The translations under genes were made by a program, and so were the position numbers. Below the pieces are notes generated by a model. It was not told where the DNA came from. It made no database searches and saw only the letters and a program-made list of their open reading frames with translations. Shown here piece after piece: positions 40,838 to 50,032 of a stretch of DNA of 52,719 bases (positions are counted from its first letter, which is position 1; the number at the start of each line of letters is the position of its first letter). The stretch comes from an uncultured Bacteroidales bacterium (lineage in GTDB: Bacteria > Bacteroidota > Bacteroidia > Bacteroidales > UBA932), in contig CANBDX010000006.1 in the NCBI GenBank assembly GCA_947367315.1, positions 1-52,719 of the forward strand, written 5' to 3'.

Positions 40838-43297
40838 ATGAAGAAGTTAGACCAGTTCATATTGAAGTCGTTCGTAGGACCGTTCATAGCGATCCTTCTG
40901 GTCGTCGTATTCATCCTGATGATGCAGTTCCTCTGGCTTTACATTGACGAACTCGTAGGCAAAGGACTGAGTTTCAAGGTAATACTTGAATTCCTCGCAT
41001 GGGGAAGCGCAACGCTTCTGCCGTTGTCCCTGCCTCTGGCGACCCTCCTGGCATCCATGATGACGATGGGTACGCTCGGAGAGAACAACGAGCTTCTCGC
41101 AATCAAGGCGGCGGGAATATCCCTGCAGAGGGTCATGGCCCCCCTTGCAGGAGTCTGCATCCTCATAAGCGTAGCCGCCTTCTTTATCGCGAACGACCTC
41201 ATTCCTGTGGCATACAACAAGATATATACTCTCAGGGATGACATCGGAAAGACAAAGGAGGAGATCAAGATTCCTACCGGCACATTCTATAACGGCATCG
41301 AAGGTTATATCCTGCGTGTGAACGAGCGCAATGACGAGACAGGAATAATGCACGGAGTCATGGTATACAACCACACCAAGAACAAGGGCAATACAAGCCT
41401 GACCCTCGCGGACTCCGCTCTGATGAAGATGTCCAAGGACAAGAGCTACCTGACCTTCGTCCTTTTTGACGGGACCAACTACGAGGAGACCAACAACAAG
41501 AAATACAGGGACACTACCCTACAGATGCAGAAGATCGACTTCCACAGGCAGGAGCTCATCATCCCTCTTGAGAACTATGCCTTCCAGAAGTCGGACAGCA
41601 GCAGGTTCAACGACCAGGTAAAGTCCATGAACCTCAAGCAGCTGCATCACAGTCAGGACTCCATAGGAACATTGAACGCCAAGGGAAAGAGTGACAACAT
41701 GGAGTCTCTCAAAAGGTCAAGGACGCTACGATACAATGAACAGCTGGACACCGCCGGAGTGAAGAGGACAACTCCTTTCATAGCCAAGGACCTCGGAAAA
41801 TGGCGCAAGATACAGGAAGAGATCAAGGCCGTAGAGCAGGCGAAGAAGCAGGCGGAGGATATGCAGATGTCCCTTGCGTCGTATTCAAGGGAAAGATTCC
41901 ATCACACCTATATCCTGAGGCTCATAGACATCGAGATACTCAAGAAGTTCGCCCTTGCCATTGCATGCTTCGTGTTCTTCTTCATCGGAGCACCTATCGG
42001 AGCTCTGATCCGGAAAGGTGGTCTGGGTACACCGGCCATCATTTCTGTGCTTTTCTTCGTCGCATATTGGGTGATCGACATTTCAGGAACAAAACTGGCG
42101 AGGGACGGAGCCGTGGGACCATTCCACGGAGTATTCTTCTCCAGCTACATACTTCTGCCTACCGGACTTTTCCTCACATGGAAGGCAATCAATGATTCAT
42201 CATTCTTCAACCTCGACTCCATCAAGAGCGGGTTCAGAAAGCTAAAGACTGCTGTCATGAATATTTTCAAGAAGACCAGAATAGTATACATGGGAACTCC
42301 GGAGTTTGCAGTTGCACCTCTGGATGAACTCATAAAGAACGGCTACAACATCGTGGGCGTAGTAACCGTGGCCGACAAGGCCAGCGGACGCGGACTCAAG
42401 GTAAACGAGAGCCCGGTGAAGAAATACGCCGTGGAGCACAACATCCCGGTACTCCAGCCTATATCATTGAAAGGCCCTGAATTCCTCGAAGCCCTCAAGG
42501 CCTGGAAGGCAGACCTGTTCGTAGTGGTTGCATTCAGAATGCTACCTAAGGTGGTATGGAGCATGCCTAAGCTCGGCACATTCAACCTCCATGCTGCACT
42601 CCTGCCTCAGTATCGCGGAGCTGCTCCTATCAACTGGGCCGTAATCAACGGCGAAAAGACCACCGGCGTGACCACATTCATGATTGACGACGGCATGGAC
42701 ACAGGAGGAATCATGTACCGCTACGACTGCCGCATAGGCCCGGACGAAACAGTGGGAGACGTACACGACAAGCTCATGGAGATGGGTGCAAAACTGGTAG
42801 TGCAGACCACTGAGGCCATCATCGAGGGAAGCGCCGAACTCAGAGTGCAGAGAAGCTTCATTCAGGGCTCCGAAATCCTGCGTCCTGCACCTAAGCTCAC
42901 AAGAGAGCTTTGCCATATAGACTGGAACGGCAGGACCAAGGACATATACAACCTCATCAGAGGTCTGAGTCCTTACCCTGCGGCATACACGGAGCTTATC
43001 AAGGATGACAGGAGCATCCAGATGAAGATTTACCGCACGGAGAAGATAACAGGAGAGGAGTACACCGCAATGCTTGCGCAGAACGGTCTTCAGGAAGCGG
43101 CTCCGGGCACTATACTTACAGATGGAAAGACGTATTTCGCGATAGCTTCTGCAGATGGAGCATTGAGCATAACGGAGCTGCAGATCTCCGGCAAGAAGCG
43201 AATGGCAGTGAAGGACTTCCTGATAGGCTTCAGAGAGGCCCAGAGCTACACGACATCACAGGGAACATCCTCACAGATAACAGGAACTCATGCATAA
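40838..43297 (+). CDS. Fusion of LPS export permease LptF-like with methionyl-tRNA formyltransferase
   Basis: An 819-residue continuous frame. Residues 1 to ~470 are a YjgP/YjgQ permease (N-terminal FILKSFVGPFIAILLVVVF, three helices, large periplasmic domain, then helices such as FALAIACFVFFFIGAPIGAL). From M474 (ATG 42257-42259) it is a complete Fmt: RIVYMGTPEFAVAPL, FNLHAALLPQYRGAAPINW, and DDGMDTGGIM with the catalytic N, H and D. No stop codon or frameshift separates them. The permease C-terminus is cytoplasmic in LptF, so the enzyme would face the cytosol. An internal start at 42257 could also yield free Fmt. It overlaps the next gene by eight bases. Confidence 0.88.
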   Translation: MKKLDQFILKSFVGPFIAILLVVVFILMMQFLWLYIDELVGKGLSFKVILEFLAWGSATLLPLSLPLATLLASMMTMGTLGENNELLAIKAAGISLQRVMAPLAGVCILISVAAFFIANDLIPVAYNKIYTLRDDIGKTKEEIKIPTGTFYNGIEGYILRVNERNDETGIMHGVMVYNHTKNKGNTSLTLADSALMKMSKDKSYLTFVLFDGTNYEETNNKKYRDTTLQMQKIDFHRQELIIPLENYAFQKSDSSRFNDQVKSMNLKQLHHSQDSIGTLNAKGKSDNMESLKRSRTLRYNEQLDTAGVKRTTPFIAKDLGKWRKIQEEIKAVEQAKKQAEDMQMSLASYSRERFHHTYILRLIDIEILKKFALAIACFVFFFIGAPIGALIRKGGLGTPAIISVLFFVAYWVIDISGTKLARDGAVGPFHGVFFSSYILLPTGLFLTWKAINDSSFFNLDSIKSGFRKLKTAVMNIFKKTRIVYMGTPEFAVAPLDELIKNGYNIVGVVTVADKASGRGLKVNESPVKKYAVEHNIPVLQPISLKGPEFLEALKAWKADLFVVVAFRMLPKVVWSMPKLGTFNLHAALLPQYRGAAPINWAVINGEKTTGVTTFMIDDGMDTGGIMYRYDCRIGPDETVGDVHDKLMEMGAKLVVQTTEAIIEGSAELRVQRSFIQGSEILRPAPKLTRELCHIDWNGRTKDIYNLIRGLSPYPAAYTELIKDDRSIQMKIYRTEKITGEEYTAMLAQNGLQEAAPGTILTDGKTYFAIASADGALSITELQISGKKRMAVKDFLIGFREAQSYTTSQGTSSQITGTHA

Positions 43298-43949
43298 GAG
43301 AGTCGTCATAATATGCGACGGCAAATTCCCGAAGACGGAATACCCGCGCTACCTTATCCGCACGGCAGATTTCATAATATGCTGCGACGGTGCGCTGGTC
43401 AAATTCCTGCGTGCAAGCAAGGCGATATTCGGTGAGGAAAGACTCCCGGACCTTGTGATCGGAGACATGGACACGTTATCTGCCGGAATGCAGAAAAAAT
43501 ATGCAGACATCATAATCAAGGAGAACGAGCAGGAGCATAATGACCAGACGAAGGCTGTGAGATGGGCCCTCGGACATGTAGCCGGCATCGGAAGCCTCTT
43601 CATACTGGGAGCGACAGGAGGACGTGCTGACCATACCATAGGAAACATATCCCTTCTGATGGAATATACAAGGATGTTCGACCTCGGGGATATGACTCTT
43701 GAGATGGTAACCGACAAGGAGAGCATATTTCCGATAACCGACAGCATCGAATTCGACTGCGGCATCGGAAGGCAGGTGTCCATCTTCTCTCCGGACAACA
43801 CGCTGCGCATCAGATCGGAAGGTCTTGCCTACCCTACTGAAGACGTGGTCTTCGACAACTGGTGGAAAGCCACCCTCAACAAGGCCACACAGGATACGGT
43901 TAAGCTGGAACTCAGTCATCCGTCGATAGCACTTGTAATGATGAACTAA
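43290..43949 (+). CDS. Thiamine diphosphokinase
   Basis: A 219-residue protein of the thiamine pyrophosphokinase family (thiamine + ATP to thiamine diphosphate + AMP). The N-terminal catalytic domain has CDGALVKF, DLVIGDMDTL, NDQTKAV and GATGGRADHTIGNI; the C-terminal beta domain binds thiamine. Length fits. Its start overlaps the fmt part of the preceding gene by eight bases, indicating coupled translation. Confidence 0.92.
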   Translation: MHKRVVIICDGKFPKTEYPRYLIRTADFIICCDGALVKFLRASKAIFGEERLPDLVIGDMDTLSAGMQKKYADIIIKENEQEHNDQTKAVRWALGHVAGIGSLFILGATGGRADHTIGNISLLMEYTRMFDLGDMTLEMVTDKESIFPITDSIEFDCGIGRQVSIFSPDNTLRIRSEGLAYPTEDVVFDNWWKATLNKATQDTVKLELSHPSIALVMMN

Positions 43950-43991
43950 AGAAAAACAGGCAAATCATTAGGAAATACGCAATTTTCGTTA

Positions 43992-43999
43992 TATTTTTG
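43992..43999 (+). promoter_or_regulatory. Promoter -7 box (TATTTTTG) upstream of ilvA
   Basis: Matches TAnnTTTG, 36 bases before the ilvA ATG; would drive ilvA and ilvE. No leader peptide rich in branched-chain residues was seen, so attenuation is not apparent. Confidence 0.45.
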
Positions 44000-44035
44000 A
44001 CACAAGAATCATAATCTGATTTTAATTCATAAGAA

Positions 44036-45295
44036 ATGGAAACGACAACCTACTTCCCCACAGTCGAGGCAATCGAGAACGCTTCCAAAGTTTTGAGCGA
44101 AATTCTCGTACCGACCCCGTTTCAGAAAAATGCAAACCTTTCAGACCTTTACGAAGCCGACATCTACCTTAAGCGCGAAGACCTTCAGACAGTGAGGTCA
44201 TACAAGATCCGAGGCGCATACAACAAGATAAGGTCGCTGGACAAGGCCAGTCTGGAATGCGGAATAGTTTGCGCAAGCGCGGGAAACCACGCTCAGGGAG
44301 TAGCTTTTTCATGCAGCAAACTGGAGATCATGGGTTCCATCTTCATGCCGACTACAACACCTAAGCAGAAGATCGAGCAGGTGAAGATGTTCGGAAGGAA
44401 CTTCATCGAGATCGTGCTTACCGGCGACACATTCGACGCAGCCAATTCTGCGGCAATCGAATATGCGGCAAAGACAGGCAAGACATTCATCCCGCCATTC
44501 GACGACCCTAAGGTGATGGAAGGACAGGGTACGATCGGACTTGAAATCCTCAATCAGACCGAAGAGGAACTCGACTACATCTTCGTGCCTATCGGAGGCG
44601 GCGGACTCGCTTCAGGACTCGGCTCATATATAAAGGCCGTATCGCCAAAGACAAAGATCATCGGAGTGGAGCCGGGCGGAGCACCATGCATGAAGACCGC
44701 CATCGAAAACGGAGGCGTTGTGGAGCTTGAAGAAATAGACAAGTTCGTGGATGGTGCGGCCGTGAAGAAGGCAGGCGCACTGACATACGAGGTATGCCGT
44801 CAGGTACTCGACGACATCGTGATAGTGCCGGAAGGAGCTGTCTGCACCACGATCATACAGATGTATAACAAGAGTGCCATCGTTGTGGAGCCGGCAGGAG
44901 CACTGGCAACGGCAGCCCTGAGATTCTACGCAGACAAGATCCGTGGAAAGAAGGTGGCCTGCATCGTGAGCGGAAGCAACAACGACATCACCAGAATGGA
45001 GGAAATCCGTGAGAAGTCACTTCTGTACGAAGGCCTGAAACACTATTTTATAGTGACCTTCCCACAGAAATCAGGAGCAATACTTTCCTTCATCCAGAAC
45101 GTGATAGGTTCCACTGCTGACCTGGTGCACATCCAGTACATCAAGAAGACCAACAAGAACTTCGGGCCCGCACTCATCGGCATCGAACTTGCATCACGCG
45201 ACGACTTCGAACCGCTCATCAAGAGAATGGATGAGACAGGATTCGCATACGAATACATCAACGAGAACAACCAACTATTTGAAATACTAATCTGA
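44036..45295 (+). CDS. ilvA: Threonine ammonia-lyase (biosynthetic type)
   Basis: A 419-residue PLP enzyme (threonine to 2-oxobutanoate, first step to isoleucine). The PLP lysine is K57 in VRSYKIRGAYN; the glycine loop is IGGGGLASGLGS. The C-terminal ~80 residues form one ACT-like regulatory domain (HYFIVTFPQKSGAILSFIQNVI), the size found in shorter IlvA forms, so isoleucine control is likely but not shown. ilvE follows after seven bases. Confidence 0.93.
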   Translation: METTTYFPTVEAIENASKVLSEILVPTPFQKNANLSDLYEADIYLKREDLQTVRSYKIRGAYNKIRSLDKASLECGIVCASAGNHAQGVAFSCSKLEIMGSIFMPTTTPKQKIEQVKMFGRNFIEIVLTGDTFDAANSAAIEYAAKTGKTFIPPFDDPKVMEGQGTIGLEILNQTEEELDYIFVPIGGGGLASGLGSYIKAVSPKTKIIGVEPGGAPCMKTAIENGGVVELEEIDKFVDGAAVKKAGALTYEVCRQVLDDIVIVPEGAVCTTIIQMYNKSAIVVEPAGALATAALRFYADKIRGKKVACIVSGSNNDITRMEEIREKSLLYEGLKHYFIVTFPQKSGAILSFIQNVIGSTADLVHIQYIKKTNKNFGPALIGIELASRDDFEPLIKRMDETGFAYEYINENNQLFEILI

Positions 45296-45302
45296 TAACA
45301 TC

Positions 45303-46334
45303 ATGGCAAATATCGACTGGAGCAAACTGACATTTTCCTACACCAAGACACACACAATTCTCCGCACCACTTTCAGAAACGGGGAATGGACTCCTGTTGA
45401 GAGTCTGACAGACGACAACATCACCCTCAGCTCATATGCAGGAGCACTTCATTACGCCATCGAATGCTTCGAAGGTCTGAAGGCATTCCGGGGCAAAGAT
45501 GGCAAGGTGAGACTCTTCAGACCAGAGGAAAACGCAAAACGTCTCCAGCGTTCGGCAAAATATCTAGGCATCGAGGCTCCTTCAGTGGAGATGTTCGTGG
45601 AGCTCTGCAAGAGAGCAGTCATGGAAAATATCGACTTCCTGCCTCCGTACGAGGCTACAGGAGCATCACTCTATCTCCGCCCTACCCTTATCGGATCCAA
45701 TCCTCAGCTTGGAGTGCAGTCTTCCAAGGAGAGCACTTTCCTCATCCTCTGCTCACCAGTGGGAGCATATGTAGGAGGTGCACTTGATGCAGTCGATGTA
45801 GTGATCGCAAGAAACTACGACAGAGCAGCCCCTAACGGCTCTGGAGCATTCAAGGTAGGAGGCAACTACGCATGCTCGCTCTATTCACTTAATGTTGCAC
45901 ACGAGCTCGGATACAAGGCAGTCCTTTATCTGGACCCTGCAACAAAGACCATGATCGACGAGTTCAATTCATCGAATTTCTTCGGCATCAAGGGCAATTC
46001 GTACATCACTCCTAAGTCAGACTCCATCCTGCCGTCAATCACCAACATGTCCCTGGAAGTCGTGGCGGCTCATCTCGGAATGACTGTGGAAAGACGTCCG
46101 GTGCCGGTTGAGGAGCTCAGCACATTTGAGGAAGTGGGAGAATGCGGAACAGCCGTGGTGATTACTCCAGTGCACAAACTGGTGGACAAGCCTTTCCTTG
46201 AGTCAGAGGAAGAGACCGTCTACACCTACGGCGACGGCAAGTGCGGCCCTAAGTCCCTCAAGCTCTACAACTACATCACGGCTCTCCAGAAGGGTGAGAT
46301 CGAGGATGAGTTCGGCTGGATTGTCTTTATTTAG
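45303..46334 (+). CDS. ilvE: Branched-chain amino acid aminotransferase
   Basis: A 343-residue fold-type IV PLP enzyme of the class II (eukaryote-like) BCAT group. Key segments are YAIECFEGLKAFRG, LYLRPTLIG, the PLP lysine K184 in GAFKVGGNYA, and ECGTAVVITPV. It makes the last transfer in Ile, Leu and Val synthesis and pairs functionally with ilvA. Its last eight bases overlap the 3' end of the convergent lptG gene; there is no space for a terminator between them. Confidence 0.95.
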   Translation: MANIDWSKLTFSYTKTHTILRTTFRNGEWTPVESLTDDNITLSSYAGALHYAIECFEGLKAFRGKDGKVRLFRPEENAKRLQRSAKYLGIEAPSVEMFVELCKRAVMENIDFLPPYEATGASLYLRPTLIGSNPQLGVQSSKESTFLILCSPVGAYVGGALDAVDVVIARNYDRAAPNGSGAFKVGGNYACSLYSLNVAHELGYKAVLYLDPATKTMIDEFNSSNFFGIKGNSYITPKSDSILPSITNMSLEVVAAHLGMTVERRPVPVEELSTFEEVGECGTAVVITPVHKLVDKPFLESEEETVYTYGDGKCGPKSLKLYNYITALQKGEIEDEFGWIVFI

Positions 46335-47418
46335 GGGCGATTCGGTAGAGGAAGGCTGCGATGATGGTGAAGACCAGATTCGGCAGCCACAGGGCTATGA
46401 ACGGAGGCAGGGCTCCAGTGTGGACGAACATCTGGCTGAATCTAAGGAAGAGGATATAGGTGAAGGCCAGGGCGATTCCTATTCCGATATTCCATCCGAT
46501 TCCTCCTCTGCGCTTCTTTGAGGAAAGGGCCACTCCCATGATGGTCAGGATGAAGGCCGAGAACGGAAGGGCAAACCTGGTGTTCTTCTCGATAAGGGCG
46601 AATTTCACATTCGCATCACCCCTCATCTTCTGAAGGTCTATCAGCTGATTGAGTTCGCTGTAGGTAAGAGTCTCGACAGTGTTCTCCGTAAGATAGAAAT
46701 CCTTAGGCGAAAGGTCGATTACGGTATCGAGCTGCCTGCCGCTTCGGATTCTGTCCGTGAGGTCTTCGTTGTACTCCCTGATGAAATACTTCTTGAGTCT
46801 CCAGCTCTGTTTTGTGGTATCGTACACAGCCGATTCGGCAGATATCTTGGACACAAGCTGATCGTTCTCGATTTTCTCCAGCGTGAATCTATAGGCAGTG
46901 TTGTTCCATGAACTGAATGACTCAGCGAAGACATATTCTCCCGGGGCGGTCTGATAATGAACATTCCTTCCGACGCTCTTGAAACGGGCCTTGATATACT
47001 GGTTCTCGAAATCCAGACGCGTCTTGTTGGCATCTGGGATAATGAAGAGATTCAGACATAGGGAGAGGATGGCAATAAGGGTCGCTGAGAATATATATGG
47101 AACCATCATCCTGTGGAAACTGATTCCGCAGGAAAGGATGGCCACTATCTCGGAGTCGGCCGCCATCTTGGACGTGAAGAAAATCACCGTAATGAACACG
47201 AACAGAGGGCTGAACATGTTCATGAAGTACGGGACGAAGTTCACATAATAGTCGAAGATAATGGCCTTGAGAGGGGCTTCTTTCGACACAAAGTCATCGA
47301 TTTTCTCGCTTATATCGAAGATAATTACAATTCCGATGATAAGGAGAAGCGCGACAAAGAATGTCGTGATGAATTTCCCGACTATGTACAGATCAAGTTT
47401 TTTCGGTCTCAAATCCAT
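46327..47418 (-). CDS. lptG: LPS export permease LptG-like (YjgP/YjgQ family)
   Basis: A 363-residue permease: an N-terminal helix group (LYIVGKFITTFFVALLLIIGIVIIF), a periplasmic jellyroll domain (~120-250) and three C-terminal helices, including FAFILTIMGVALSSKKRRGGIGWNIG-type sequence. It forms with LptF and LptB the ABC transporter that extracts LPS from the inner membrane. I call it LptG from its adjacency to tgt, a common arrangement in Bacteroidetes, and because a separate LptF-like permease lies at 40838; the F/G distinction is not certain. It follows tgt by one base. Confidence 0.87.
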   Translation of the reverse strand: MDLRPKKLDLYIVGKFITTFFVALLLIIGIVIIFDISEKIDDFVSKEAPLKAIIFDYYVNFVPYFMNMFSPLFVFITVIFFTSKMAADSEIVAILSCGISFHRMMVPYIFSATLIAILSLCLNLFIIPDANKTRLDFENQYIKARFKSVGRNVHYQTAPGEYVFAESFSSWNNTAYRFTLEKIENDQLVSKISAESAVYDTTKQSWRLKKYFIREYNEDLTDRIRSGRQLDTVIDLSPKDFYLTENTVETLTYSELNQLIDLQKMRGDANVKFALIEKNTRFALPFSAFILTIMGVALSSKKRRGGIGWNIGIGIALAFTYILFLRFSQMFVHTGALPPFIALWLPNLVFTIIAAFLYRIAPK

Positions 47419-47419
47419 A

Positions 47420-48550
47420 TTATAGTCTTGTTGTTATACGTTTGACTGTCTCGTCCTTCCATGCCTTGAAGTCACCGAGCCTGATGTGACGGCGAGCCTC
47501 GCGCACAAGGTCGAGATAGAAGGCAAGGTTATGCTCGCTGGCAATCTGTCCGGCGAATATTTCTCCTGCGACAAACAGGTGACGCAGATAAGCCTTGGTA
47601 TATGCGTGGTCCACGAATGAAGTACCCTTAGGGTCAAGCGGAGAAAAATCGTCCGCCCATTTCCTGTTCTTCATGTTGATGATGCCGTCCCACGTGAACA
47701 GCATGCCGTTGCGTCCGTTTCTTGTAGGCATGACGCAGTCGAACATATCCACGCCACGCGCAATACCCTCCAGTATGTTTGCAGGCGTGCCGACTCCCAT
47801 CAGATAACGCGGCTTATCCTCAGGAAGAATCGGACATACGACCTCCAGCATCTCATACATCTTCTCTGTAGGCTCACCCACCGCAAGGCCTCCGATGGCA
47901 TATCCCTCGCGGTCAAGAGCTGCCGCATGCTCGACTGCCTCCCTACGGAGTTCAGGATACACACAACCCTGCACTATCGGGAAAAGCGCCTGCGAATAAC
48001 CATAAAGCGGATCGGTGGCATCGAAATGCTTCACACATCTCTCAAGCCATCTCTGCGTGAGCTTGAGGGACTTCTTCGCATACTCATATGTAGCGTCACC
48101 TGGACAGCATTCATCAAGCGCCATCACGATGTCAGCACCGATGATACGCTGGGTGTCCATGTTGTTTTCAGGAGTGAATATATGCTTGGAACCGTCGATG
48201 TGGGAACGGAAGATGCATCCGTCCTCGGTAAGTTTCCTTATAGGGCTGAGTGAGAACACCTGGAATCCGCCGCTGTCCGTCAGGATAGGACGGTCCCATG
48301 ATTCGAACTTATGAAGACCGCCGGCAGCCTTGAGCACGTCAAGACCGGGACGGAGATAAAGATGGTAGGTGTTGCCGAGGATGATTTCAGCCTTTATGTC
48401 TTCCTTCAGGTCTCTGTGATATATGCCTTTGACAGACCCCACTGTGCCTACCGGCATGAAAATAGGGGTCTCGATCTGTCCGTGGTCCGTAGTGATCACG
48501 CCGCAGCGTGCCGCAGACTGTGGGTCATTATGTGTCTTTACAAACTTCAT
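47420..48550 (-). CDS. tgt: Queuine tRNA-ribosyltransferase
   Basis: A TGT of about 376 residues starting MKFVKTHNDPQSAARCG (ATG 48548-48550). The frame runs seven codons further, but those overlap the promoter box at 48569-48576, and homologs begin near the chosen start. Core motifs are TPIFMPVGTVGSVKG, LTDSGGFQVFSL and the zinc site region near the C-terminus. It exchanges G34 for the queuosine precursor in tRNAs with GUN anticodons. It precedes lptG by one base, so both are one transcript. Confidence 0.95.
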   Translation of the reverse strand: MKFVKTHNDPQSAARCGVITTDHGQIETPIFMPVGTVGSVKGIYHRDLKEDIKAEIILGNTYHLYLRPGLDVLKAAGGLHKFESWDRPILTDSGGFQVFSLSPIRKLTEDGCIFRSHIDGSKHIFTPENNMDTQRIIGADIVMALDECCPGDATYEYAKKSLKLTQRWLERCVKHFDATDPLYGYSQALFPIVQGCVYPELRREAVEHAAALDREGYAIGGLAVGEPTEKMYEMLEVVCPILPEDKPRYLMGVGTPANILEGIARGVDMFDCVMPTRNGRNGMLFTWDGIINMKNRKWADDFSPLDPKGTSFVDHAYTKAYLRHLFVAGEIFAGQIASEHNLAFYLDLVREARRHIRLGDFKAWKDETVKRITTRL

Positions 48551-48568
48551 CCGAATCATTTTAGCCCT

Positions 48569-48576
48569 CAAAGATA
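48569..48576 (-). promoter_or_regulatory. Promoter -7 box (TATCTTTG) for tgt-lptG
   Basis: TATCTTTG on the minus strand, 18 bases before the chosen tgt ATG, so the leader would be very short. It sits opposite the plus-strand box at 48599-48606. Confidence 0.5.
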
Positions 48577-48598
48577 GTAACTTTTAGTTAAAATCTTG

Positions 48599-48606
48599 TA
48601 TATTTG
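48599..48606 (+). promoter_or_regulatory. Promoter -7 box (TATATTTG) for the nucleoside permease gene
   Basis: Matches TAnnTTTG and leaves a leader of about 85 bases before the ATG at 48697. Together with 48569-48576 it makes a divergent promoter pair. Confidence 0.5.
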
Positions 48607-48696
48607 TCAAATTATGGGTTGCTCGATTCTGCTCGACCGGACAATAAGGCGGATCGGAAAATCTCATGAAAGGGAAAACGACAAAACACTATAACA

Positions 48697-49980
48697 ATGA
48701 ACAAATCAATCAAATTCAGACTCATTGTGATGAACATCATCCAGTGGGCAGTGTGGGGAGCTTACCTCACATCTATGGGAAGCTACCTCGCATCTGTAGG
48801 TCTTGCAACAAAAATCGGTATATTCTATGCAATGCAGGGCATCGTGTCCATCTTCATGCCTACCCTCATGGGTATCGTGGCAGACAAGTTCATCCCTGCC
48901 CAGAAACTTCTCGGCCTTTGCCACGGCATCGCGGGAGCAGGAATGCTCGGAGCCGGACTCTACGGCATGACAGCCGGCGCGGATGTGTCGTTCGGCATCC
49001 TTTTCAGCCTTTATGCAATCGGAGCTGCATTCTATATGCCTACAATCGCCCTTTCGAACTCTGTTGCATTCAACATCCTCGAGAAGAACGGTTATGACAC
49101 CGTGAAGGACTTCCCGCCTATCCGTGTGTTCGGAACAGTGGGTTTCATATGCGCGATGCTCTTCGTAAACTTCATGACCAACGGTAATGGAATCCAGTAT
49201 CAGCACACATATAACCAGTTCCTCGTATCCGGCATACTTGGAGTTGCGATGCTCGCATACTGCTTCACCCTGCCGAACTGTCCATGCAATGCCACAAGCG
49301 GCCAGAACCAGACACTTGCAGAGCGCTTCGGCCTCAACGCCTTCTCGCTCTTCAAGGACAGGCAGATGGCTATCTTCTTCATCTTCTCGATGCTCCTCGG
49401 CGTGGCTCTCCAGATCACCAACGGATTTGCCAACCCATTCATCTCACACTTCCAGGAAGTACCTGAATTCGCAGACACATGGGGTGCGCGCAACGCTAAT
49501 GCCCTCATCTCCATCTCACAGATTTCAGAGACTCTCGGCATCCTCCTCATCCCTGTGGCGATGAAGCTGTTCGGTATAAAGAGAGTAATGCTCATAGCCA
49601 TGTTCGCTTGGGTACTCCGCTTCGGCCTCTTCGGAGCCGGCAACCCTGGCACAGGCGTGTGGATGCTCATCCTTTCGATGATCGTATATGGTGTGGCATT
49701 CGACTTCTTCAACATCTCGGGTTCGCTTTATGTAAACATGAGGACCTCATCCAAGATTCAGAATAGCGCACAGGGTCTGTTCATGCTCATGACAAACGGT
49801 ATCGGAGCCACAATAGGTACCCTCGGAGCACAGGCCGTAGTGAACCACTTCGTCTACAATGCAGCCGAGCCGAACTGGAGTGCAGCATGGTACACCTTCG
49901 CAATCTACGCAGTTGTCGTGGCTGTGCTCTTCATGATACTGTTCAAGGAGCCAAAAGACAACAACGCAAAAGTAGCATAA
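48697..49980 (+). CDS. NupG/XapB-type nucleoside:H+ symporter (MFS)
   Basis: A 427-residue transporter with 12 predicted helices. The start IKFRLIVMNIIQWAVWGAYLTSMGSYL, the FPPIRVFGTVGFI segment and SGSLYVNMRTSSKIQNSAQGLFMLMTNGIGA are typical of the nucleoside-proton symporter family (NupG, XapB). It probably imports nucleosides for salvage; the exact range of substrates is unknown. It is transcribed alone and closed by a hairpin at 49986-50007. Confidence 0.9.
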   Translation: MNKSIKFRLIVMNIIQWAVWGAYLTSMGSYLASVGLATKIGIFYAMQGIVSIFMPTLMGIVADKFIPAQKLLGLCHGIAGAGMLGAGLYGMTAGADVSFGILFSLYAIGAAFYMPTIALSNSVAFNILEKNGYDTVKDFPPIRVFGTVGFICAMLFVNFMTNGNGIQYQHTYNQFLVSGILGVAMLAYCFTLPNCPCNATSGQNQTLAERFGLNAFSLFKDRQMAIFFIFSMLLGVALQITNGFANPFISHFQEVPEFADTWGARNANALISISQISETLGILLIPVAMKLFGIKRVMLIAMFAWVLRFGLFGAGNPGTGVWMLILSMIVYGVAFDFFNISGSLYVNMRTSSKIQNSAQGLFMLMTNGIGATIGTLGAQAVVNHFVYNAAEPNWSAAWYTFAIYAVVVAVLFMILFKEPKDNNAKVA

Positions 49981-49985
49981 AAAAG

Positions 49986-50012
49986 AGGCTGACAGTCATG
50001 TCAGCCTTCTTC
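49986..50012. terminator. Bidirectional terminator between permease and M3 peptidase genes
   Basis: AGGCTGACA (49986-49994) pairs with TGTCAGCCT (49999-50007) around GTCA. On the minus strand the stem runs into CTTTTTTA; on the plus strand TCTTC follows. It serves two convergent genes. Confidence 0.75.
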
Positions 50013-50032
50013 ATATGTCATCCTTATTGTAT

